Of a stretch of 11,549 nucleotides of DNA, positions 1 to 4,531 are shown piece by piece; the first letter of the stretch is position 1, and every line of letters begins with the position of its first letter. The stretch covers positions 1 to 11,549 of the forward strand of contig JAAYTC010000034.1 in NCBI GenBank assembly GCA_012518155.1. Direction: 5' to 3'. The translations under genes and the position numbers were made by a program. The stretch is from Bacteroidales bacterium (lineage in GTDB: Bacteria > Bacteroidota > Bacteroidia > Bacteroidales > Dysgonomonadaceae). The notes under the pieces were generated by a model. The model was not told the origin of the DNA, searched no databases, and saw nothing but the letters and a program-made list of their open reading frames with translations.

Positions 1-152
1 ACGTTAATCCGCCCCAGCTCTCTACGGTAATCTGTTCCGGTCCTTCGTCAGCAGCTCTCTTCGCGTGTTTCGCAAATTGAGCTTTCCCTCGTGAATGATC
101 TGTATCGGCGAGTTGTCGTTAAGCTTACCGTTAATGGAAACGTAGAAGTGGA
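1..152 (-). other. Possible remnant of a DUF421/YetF-like C-terminus
   Basis: This is the stretch downstream of the FAD/Rieske gene, up to the window edge. It contains no intact gene. On the minus strand, in a frame different from the Rieske gene, about 40 codons (150 down to 22) read as a plausible protein end: NGKLNDNSPIQIIHEGKLN, then LRNTRRELLTKD, ending at a TAG. The pattern (G-x-P-x-x-I-I-x-x-G-K-x-x-x-x-N-x-x-x-E-x-L-T) resembles the cytoplasmic C-terminal part of DUF421 (YetF-type) membrane proteins. No transmembrane part precedes it, so if real it is only a fragment. The resemblance is from memory and weak; it may be coincidence. Confidence 0.2.
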
Positions 153-1508
153 TCAATCGAGGGGCTCGTCCTCTTGTTTGGCCGCGAGGTTTTTGAGTCC
201 CTTCACGGCCGGGGCGGTCAGCACGTCGCCATCGATTCCGAAGCGGGAACCGTGGCACGGGCAGTCCCACGACTTCTCTTCGTGGTTCCATACCAAGGTG
301 CAGTAAAGGTGGGTGCACTTACTCTCGAGGATATGTGTTTTGCCGTGCACGTCTTTGTACATGGCCAGTTGATTCCCGTCGTAACTCACGACTTTTCCCT
401 CGTCTCTTTCCAGATCGGCCAACGCGTTGAGTTTTTCTACCGTGAACGAATCTACCACCAGGTGCTTGATCACATCGACGTTCTCTTTTACCATCTGGCT
501 GAAAGCGGCGACCGGCTTCACGCGGGAAGGCGAGAAAAGTTCCTTGTAAGGGCTATCGCCATCGGCAATAAGACCGCTCAACGTTTTGGCGGCGAGCGTG
601 CCGAAGATCATTCCGTTGCCACTGTATCCCGTGGCGCAGTACACGTTGGAGGGGTTGCCCGGGAGGGGGCCGATGTATGGTAGCCCGTCCGCTGGCTCGT
701 AGTATTGCGACGACCATTTGTAGGCCACCCGCTCGATATCGAAATAGCGGCTCACGTACTCTTCCAGTCTCTGGAAACATTCGTCGCTGTTTTCCACGTC
801 GCCCGTCTTATGGTCTTCGCCCCCCACGATGAAGTACTCCTCGCCATCCACCTCGTGGGTACGGTAGTAATGGTACGCCTCCAGCATGTCGTATCCCAGC
901 GTGCGCGGGTACGCGCCGTTTCTGAGTTTCAGCGCCATCGCGTAACTGCGGTAAGGCGCGTTCCGGAAGTGCATGATGTTCCTGCCAGGGGGGATATGGG
1001 TGGCGTAGATCAGGTGCTTGCCGTGGAGGGTGCCCCGGGTGGTGGATATCTTTAGCCCCTCTCCCTCTTTTACCGCTTCGGTCACGCGACATCCCTCGAT
1101 GATCATTCCTCCCGAGTGGATAAACTCGGTCAACAGGCCTTTCACGTACTTCAGCGGGTGAAACTGGGCTTGCCCGGGGATCTCTACCACTTTGGTACAG
1201 GGGATACCAAACGGGTTTTCGGCCACCTCGTGCATCTCGATGCCCGCTTTCCTACTCCCTTCCACCAGGCTGTCGAGCTCTTTCTCCTGCTCGTCGTCCA
1301 ACGAGAACAGGTAAGCGGAACGGGGTTCGTGGTCGCACTCGATGTCGTATGCCGAGACGTTGTGGCGGATGATTTCCAGCGCGTCCCGAGCGGCATCGGC
1401 TAACAGCCGGGCCTTATCTAATCCAAAATCGTTGATTACTTTGTCGTACGAGGTGTCGAAAAAATTGTTCAAGTGCGCCGTGGTGCCTCCCGTGGTTCCG
1501 AATCCCAT
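153..1508 (-). CDS. FAD-dependent oxidoreductase with C-terminal Rieske domain, 5'-truncated (probable pseudogene)
   Basis: The protein belongs to the DAO-type FAD-dependent oxidoreductases fused to a C-terminal Rieske [2Fe-2S] domain (YhfW-like); their substrate is generally unknown. Residues 1-330 are the FAD/substrate part, with the family signature GFGTTGGTTAHLN at the extreme N-terminus and the C-terminal FAD-contact motif TGYSGNGMIFGTLAAKTLSG near 293-312. The Rieske domain covers about 355-445, with Cys398-x-His400 and Cys416-x-x-His419 as cluster ligands. Intact members are about 500 aa and begin with a Rossmann GxGxxG motif some 35-50 residues before GTTG; here it is missing. The frame stays open upstream for only 17 codons, and these still read AEARN just before the ATG, as in family members, before meeting the TGA of the racemase gene. 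The chosen ATG is therefore probably internal to the ancestral gene. Without the nucleotide-binding motif, FAD binding is doubtful. Family assignment is firm; functionality is unlikely. Confidence 0.82.
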   Translation of the reverse strand: MGFGTTGGTTAHLNNFFDTSYDKVINDFGLDKARLLADAARDALEIIRHNVSAYDIECDHEPRSAYLFSLDDEQEKELDSLVEGSRKAGIEMHEVAENPFGIPCTKVVEIPGQAQFHPLKYVKGLLTEFIHSGGMIIEGCRVTEAVKEGEGLKISTTRGTLHGKHLIYATHIPPGRNIMHFRNAPYRSYAMALKLRNGAYPRTLGYDMLEAYHYYRTHEVDGEEYFIVGGEDHKTGDVENSDECFQRLEEYVSRYFDIERVAYKWSSQYYEPADGLPYIGPLPGNPSNVYCATGYSGNGMIFGTLAAKTLSGLIADGDSPYKELFSPSRVKPVAAFSQMVKENVDVIKHLVVDSFTVEKLNALADLERDEGKVVSYDGNQLAMYKDVHGKTHILESKCTHLYCTLVWNHEEKSWDCPCHGSRFGIDGDVLTAPAVKGLKNLAAKQEDEPLD

Positions 1509-1559
1509 GTTACGTGCCTCGGCGTATCTGTCGTGGCGGGTGGGGGGCAGTACCCGGGT

Positions 1560-2657
1560 TCAGAGAAATCTTTTGTCGATAAACTTGGAGTTCAGGAGGC
1601 GGGCGACTGCCATGTAGTTGGGTTTAAATACGACTTGATCTCCCACACGGTACTTTTTTGCACCCTCTTTGGTCTTGTTGCTCCCGATGTCTATCACCAT
1701 CATATCGGAAGTGATCCCTACGAACCTGATATCGGGATCCAGTGCTTCGATGTCCTCCTTGTCCACGTCGAGCATGCCAAAGTCGAGGATCGCCTTGGTG
1801 CGGGTGGTATGTATATCTCGATCGCTAAAATTGGCCGTGTGCCCGATGTTGGCGTCGCTCAAGACACCGTCGGGTACGATCTTCTTTTTCTCCAGCTCGA
1901 TGATGTTGGCACGGAACTCGAACGTGTCGGTCGACAGCTCCTTGAAACGCTCGTTTTTGAGGGGGCTTACGCCAAAAAAGGCCGCTTCACCAATTCGGAA
2001 GTGGTTTATATTGGGAGGAATCTTTCCCTGCTCGATCAACGGCAGGGTAATGGAGGAGCCGCCTGAGATAAATTTCAATTTTTTATTAAAACGTGCAGAA
2101 ATAAGTTCCTTGTAGAGGGAGAGCTGAAGGAGCTTATCGTACGTGGGCTCCACCCCGTACATGCAACCCAGGTTTGATCCAATACCGATCACATCGATAT
2201 AGGGGAGGTTGAACACCTTTTCATAAAACGAAATAAGATCCTCACGGTTGACCCCTTCGCGTAGTTCGCCCATTTCGATCATGATAATGACTTGATGCAC
2301 CTTGCCTCTCTTTTCGGCTGCCTTGTTTAGTGCCTGAATGGTGCTTAGCGAACTATTCAGCGAGATGTCGGCGTATTGCACCACCTCGTCGGCATACGTC
2401 TCGGCCGGTGGCTTGATGTAGATGGTCCGCATGTTGGGGTTTACCGCCCGAAGGTTCCTCAGGCTGGTCAACCGGGAGTCGCCAATCGAGTTGATCTTGT
2501 TGATCACATCGTCGCTCAATATGTTCTTTAGGAACTCTTTATCCCCCGAGAAGACTTTAGTGACGAGGGCCCAATAGATATCATGTTCTTTTAAATAGTC
2601 GCTTAAATACCGGATGTTGTTTTTTATCTTTTCAGTCTGTATAATCAGTTCAGCCAT
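1560..2657 (-). CDS. Alanine/ornithine racemase family PLP-dependent enzyme
   Basis: This is a 365-aa fold-type III PLP enzyme of the alanine racemase N-terminal superfamily, closest in pattern to the group annotated alanine/ornithine racemase. Members interconvert L- and D-amino acids in the cytoplasm; the exact substrate (Ala, Orn, Lys or another) cannot be read from sequence. Lys34 in ALVTKVF is the expected Schiff-base lysine on the first barrel strand. Other family motifs are GDSRLTSLRNL (59-69), NLGCMYGVEPT (162-172), ISGGSS (197-202) and RIGEA (221-225). The length and the C-terminus look complete. The frame is open farther upstream to 2804, but that extension is basic, unlike the family, and overlaps the acetyltransferase gene. 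The ATG at 2657, giving MAELIIQTEKIKNN, matches a normal N-terminus. It follows the acetyltransferase stop by 2 nt, so the two genes are very likely co-transcribed and translationally coupled. Confidence 0.88.
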   Translation of the reverse strand: MAELIIQTEKIKNNIRYLSDYLKEHDIYWALVTKVFSGDKEFLKNILSDDVINKINSIGDSRLTSLRNLRAVNPNMRTIYIKPPAETYADEVVQYADISLNSSLSTIQALNKAAEKRGKVHQVIIMIEMGELREGVNREDLISFYEKVFNLPYIDVIGIGSNLGCMYGVEPTYDKLLQLSLYKELISARFNKKLKFISGGSSITLPLIEQGKIPPNINHFRIGEAAFFGVSPLKNERFKELSTDTFEFRANIIELEKKKIVPDGVLSDANIGHTANFSDRDIHTTRTKAILDFGMLDVDKEDIEALDPDIRFVGITSDMMVIDIGSNKTKEGAKKYRVGDQVVFKPNYMAVARLLNSKFIDKRFL

Positions 2658-2659
2658 GG

Positions 2660-3100
2660 TTATCTTTTTAATCTCATCTCCAGGTAAGGAGTGGTGAACC
2701 CAAAATTTTCGTAAAGTTGCCGGGCCATATTGTCCGCGTCGACGTGCAGGGCAATATCTCCTTCTGCTCGGTCGAGGGCACTCTTTAACAAACTCTTTCC
2801 CCATCCTCTTCCCCGCTTGTTTTTATCGGTCGCTATATACACCAAAATGTTCTCGGGGATATAGCCGCCCATGCCGGTTCTGTTTATTACCACTGCCCCT
2901 CTTATCGCTTCATCTTCCAGCAGCAACATGGTGAACCCGCCAAAGGAGGGTATTTCTCGCGTGGAGTAATCAATGGCTCTCTCTATCTGGTTTTTGGGAT
3001 CCCCGTACTGTTGCAGGTTATCGTGAAGGAAATCTACTATCTCACTCTTTTGCTTCGCGCTTGGTTTTTTATCTACGTCAAAAATTTTTGTAGTCAACAT
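2660..3100 (-). CDS. GNAT-family N-acetyltransferase
   Basis: This 146-aa protein is a single-domain GCN5-related acetyltransferase that would transfer an acetyl group from acetyl-CoA to an unidentified amine. The acetyl-CoA pyrophosphate-binding signature R/Q-x-x-G-x-G/A is present as RGRGWG at residues 96-101, preceded by the beta-4 strand ILVYIATD. The later motif N-x-x-A-x-x-L-Y-x-x-x-G-F is at 124-135 (NMARQLYENFGF). The start is the first in-frame ATG at 3100. The frame could be extended to a GTG at 3148, but those 16 residues are not needed for the fold. The gene is first in a two-gene operon with the racemase-like gene, so its substrate may be an amino acid handled by that enzyme; this is inference. 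No clear promoter was found just upstream. Confidence 0.85.
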   Translation of the reverse strand: MLTTKIFDVDKKPSAKQKSEIVDFLHDNLQQYGDPKNQIERAIDYSTREIPSFGGFTMLLLEDEAIRGAVVINRTGMGGYIPENILVYIATDKNKRGRGWGKSLLKSALDRAEGDIALHVDADNMARQLYENFGFTTPYLEMRLKR

Positions 3101-3373
3101 ACATTTTTTCGGTTTGTATATAGACAAAGAAGACGCGATTATGTTCACGAAAAATCGTTTTTTATGATTTTGTCAAGCCTGACAATCTGCAATGGATCAT
3201 AAAACATTGTCTGCCGAACTATTTCGATAAGTGAACACCGAGATAAAACATGTTTTGGTTATGTTTAGCATGTAAATAGTCTTCAGTGAAATTTAATTGT
3301 AGTTGTAGTGCGAAATCTGAGTCGAGTGTTTTAATTAGATGCGCGTTATTGTTATTGAAGAGAATAGTTAATT
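3101..3373. other. AT-rich intergenic region with two palindromes
   Basis: This 273-bp gap lies between the repressor gene and the acetyltransferase operon, both on the minus strand. It must hold the end of the repressor transcript and probably the promoter of the GNAT-racemase operon. No convincing TTTG/TAnnTTTG pair and no T-tailed hairpin were found. Two perfect palindromes stand out: TTGTCA-AGCC-TGACAA at 3170-3185 and AAAACATGTTTT at 3245-3256. Either could be a protein-binding site. No RNA gene or small ORF was recognised. Confidence 0.4.
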
Positions 3374-4114
3374 TTAAACTGGCTTAGCGGTAACTGGAAT
3401 CGCGCTTCGACTAAATTCATTCGTCACGCATCCCAGTACAAGGCTGATTCGTTGGATGCTTTTCTTGGGGATTTTCACCGGTTCATGCACCAGCCTACCA
3501 TCGGGCGATTTTTTTTCGTTGGAACTGTAGCCGATCACGTGGTCTTTTCCACCGTCCTGCAGCCTTTTCGTGATGCCCAGATCTTTGGTCTCAATGTAAT
3601 AGTTCCTTCCCCAAACGATAATGCTGGGATCTACCACTTGTTTAAGAATAAGTATCGATCCCGAAGGGTATTCGATCATACTGTCGCCATAATGACGGAC
3701 GGCTGAGGTAGCATCTTGAAACAGGTCTCCTACATCTATCCATTCGCATTCATAAGGTGTTTCAGTTTTCACTTCATCGCTTTCCGCGGATGGAGCGCTA
3801 TCCTTTGCCGTGCCATACGATAGAGGGATTTTCTTCGACGGCTTGAAGGGTTGATTAGGTTCCCTTACTTCCGAAATCTCAGATTGGTGACTGCTTATAC
3901 GATTTAGTAATTCATTATGGTTTATTTCAAATGCTTTGCAAAGTTTTGCGGTGATTTTTTCAGAAGCATTTCTTTTTCCGCTTTTAATGGCATTAAGGTA
4001 TTGAGGCTTAACGTCGATCCGAGATGCGATTTCATTGTAGGGAATGCCCTTGCTTTTCAAGGATTCGACCTGCTCAACAAACCACTCCTGTCGTATATTA
4101 GCTATATTTAACAT
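3374..4114 (-). CDS. HTH and S24-peptidase-like repressor (LexA/CI type)
   Basis: This 246-aa transcriptional repressor has the architecture of phage CI-like proteins. Residues about 12-70 form a helix-turn-helix (IPYNEIASRIDVKPQYLNAI, then KSGKRNASEKI). A low-complexity hinge follows at about 73-120. The C-terminal S24/LexA-like domain has the catalytic-type serine in YGDSM (Ser145) and the matching lysine in ITKRL (Lys183), 38 residues apart as in LexA-fold autoproteases. No Ala-Gly or Cys-Gly cleavage pair is visible in the hinge, so RecA-stimulated self-cleavage is not certain. The ATG at 4114 puts the N-terminus directly before the HTH and is the natural start. It is divergent from a 54-aa HTH gene across a 115-bp region rich in inverted repeats, which it probably controls together with its own promoter. 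The region is more AT-rich than the flanking genes, which suggests acquisition, perhaps from a phage. Domain assignment is firm; the phage origin is inferred. Confidence 0.88.
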   Translation of the reverse strand: MLNIANIRQEWFVEQVESLKSKGIPYNEIASRIDVKPQYLNAIKSGKRNASEKITAKLCKAFEINHNELLNRISSHQSEISEVREPNQPFKPSKKIPLSYGTAKDSAPSAESDEVKTETPYECEWIDVGDLFQDATSAVRHYGDSMIEYPSGSILILKQVVDPSIIVWGRNYYIETKDLGITKRLQDGGKDHVIGYSSNEKKSPDGRLVHEPVKIPKKSIQRISLVLGCVTNEFSRSAIPVTAKPV

Positions 4115-4123
4115 AAAAATAAT

Positions 4124-4143
4124 ACAAAAAGGTGTCTTTTTGT
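4124..4143. repeat. Inverted repeat, candidate operator 1
   Basis: Perfect 8-bp arms, ACAAAAAG at 4124-4131 and CTTTTTGT at 4136-4143, are separated by 4 bp. The repeat lies 10 bp upstream of the repressor start codon, in its leader, and its right arm touches the -33 box of the forward promoter. A repressor bound here could block both directions. Part of it, ATACAAAAA (4122-4130), recurs at 4205-4213 inside the third repeat, which supports a shared recognition element. Confidence 0.5.
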
Positions 4144-4174
4144 TTGATTAGTGAATCATAATGAGTTATCTTTG
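4143..4174 (+). promoter_or_regulatory. Bacteroidota-type promoter for the small HTH gene
   Basis: TTTG at 4143-4146 (-33 box) and TATCTTTG at 4167-4174 (-7 box, full match to TAnnTTTG) are separated by 20 bp, the usual spacing for the Bacteroidota primary sigma factor. Transcription would start near 4181, about 50 nt before the ATG at 4230. Inverted repeat 2 lies within it and repeat 3 begins in its -7 box, so it is well placed to be repressed. Confidence 0.65.
4145..4158. repeat. Inverted repeat, candidate operator 2
   Basis: TGATT at 4145-4149 and AATCA at 4154-4158 are perfect 5-bp arms around a 4-bp spacer. The repeat overlaps the end of the -33 box and the spacer of the forward promoter. 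It is short enough to be chance, but its position between two longer inverted repeats makes a regulatory role plausible. Confidence 0.3.
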
Positions 4175-4211
4175 TATCTTTCGATTTAGAAAGCGACGAT
4201 AAAGATACAAA
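4171..4211. repeat. Long inverted repeat, candidate operator 3
   Basis: Perfect 11-bp arms, TTTGTATCTTT at 4171-4181 and AAAGATACAAA at 4201-4211, flank a 19-bp spacer. The left arm contains the TTTG of the forward -7 box. The right arm, read on the minus strand, supplies a TTTG suitable as the -33 box of a promoter toward the repressor gene. One dimeric or tetrameric protein could therefore act on both promoters. In RNA it could also form a hairpin, but no T tract follows, so a terminator is unlikely. Confidence 0.55.
4181..4211 (-). promoter_or_regulatory. Possible promoter for the repressor gene
   Basis: On the minus strand, TTTG at 4211-4208 is followed after 19 bp by TAAATCGA at 4188-4181. 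The latter is only a partial match to TAnnTTTG (TA, one T and the G position shifted). It would give a leader of roughly 60 nt before the repressor ATG at 4114. A weak -7 box is common where a regulator controls itself. This is a tentative call resting on position more than on sequence. Confidence 0.25.
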
Positions 4212-4229
4212 AATTTTAATTAGTGCCAT

Positions 4230-4394
4230 ATGAAAGAGATCTTAACTAAGCATGGGGAACGACGAGAATTGGCAAAGTTGTTCAATGTTAGCGAAGTAAC
4301 TGTGAGGAATGCCTTAAAAGGCCGGACGAGAAGTGAGCTGTCGAGACGAATACGGGGCGCGGCTATACAAAGAGGGGGTGTTGAAATCCTATAA
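4230..4394 (+). CDS. Small Cro/Ner-like helix-turn-helix DNA-binding protein (54 aa)
   Basis: This 54-residue protein runs from MKEILTKHGERRELAKLF to GGVEIL, ending in TAA. Residues 11-31 form a clear helix-turn-helix: the first helix RRELAKLF, a turn NVS, and the recognition helix EVTVRNALKG. The rest is arginine-rich (GRTRSELSRRIRGAAIQRGG), as expected for DNA contact. Very small HTH proteins of this kind sit beside S24-type repressors in transposable (Mu-like) and other temperate phages of Bacteroidota, playing the Cro or Ner role; this likeness is from memory. Here it is divergent from the S24 repressor and has its own TTTG/TAnnTTTG promoter. No transposase or other phage gene follows; the next gene is a GH3 glycosidase 138 bp downstream. 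It is probably the surviving early gene of a lost element, or a retained regulator. Confidence 0.7.
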   Translation: MKEILTKHGERRELAKLFNVSEVTVRNALKGRTRSELSRRIRGAAIQRGGVEIL

Positions 4395-4456
4395 AGAAAC
4401 ATACGTATTCTCTACAGGTTTGACCCTATCTTGGGATGTAATTTAAGAAAAAAAGG

Positions 4457-4464
4457 TAACTTTG
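4457..4464 (+). promoter_or_regulatory. Probable -7 box for the GH3 gene
   Basis: TAACTTTG matches TAnnTTTG in full and lies 67 bp upstream of the GH3 start. The best -33 candidate is CTTG at 4430-4433, with a long 23-bp spacer, so the promoter is only half supported. The resulting leader contains the inverted pair ATATTCC (4473-4479) and GGAATAT (4509-4515), which could fold in the RNA or bind a regulator. Confidence 0.4.
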
Positions 4465-4531
4465 TAGGATCGATATTCCATACACGGAGAATTTCTGCTC
4501 TAATCACAGGAATATATCAACATGTTACAAA

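Noticed and set aside
1473..2066. Plus-strand open frame of 197 codons opposite the racemase and oxidoreductase genes
   Set aside because: It is antisense to two recognised coding sequences and spans their junction; no motif seen.
2658..2804. Upstream ATG start for the racemase gene at 2804
   Set aside because: The extra 49 residues overlap the acetyltransferase coding sequence in another frame and look like its shadow (many Arg and Pro); the ATG at 2657 gives the normal N-terminus.
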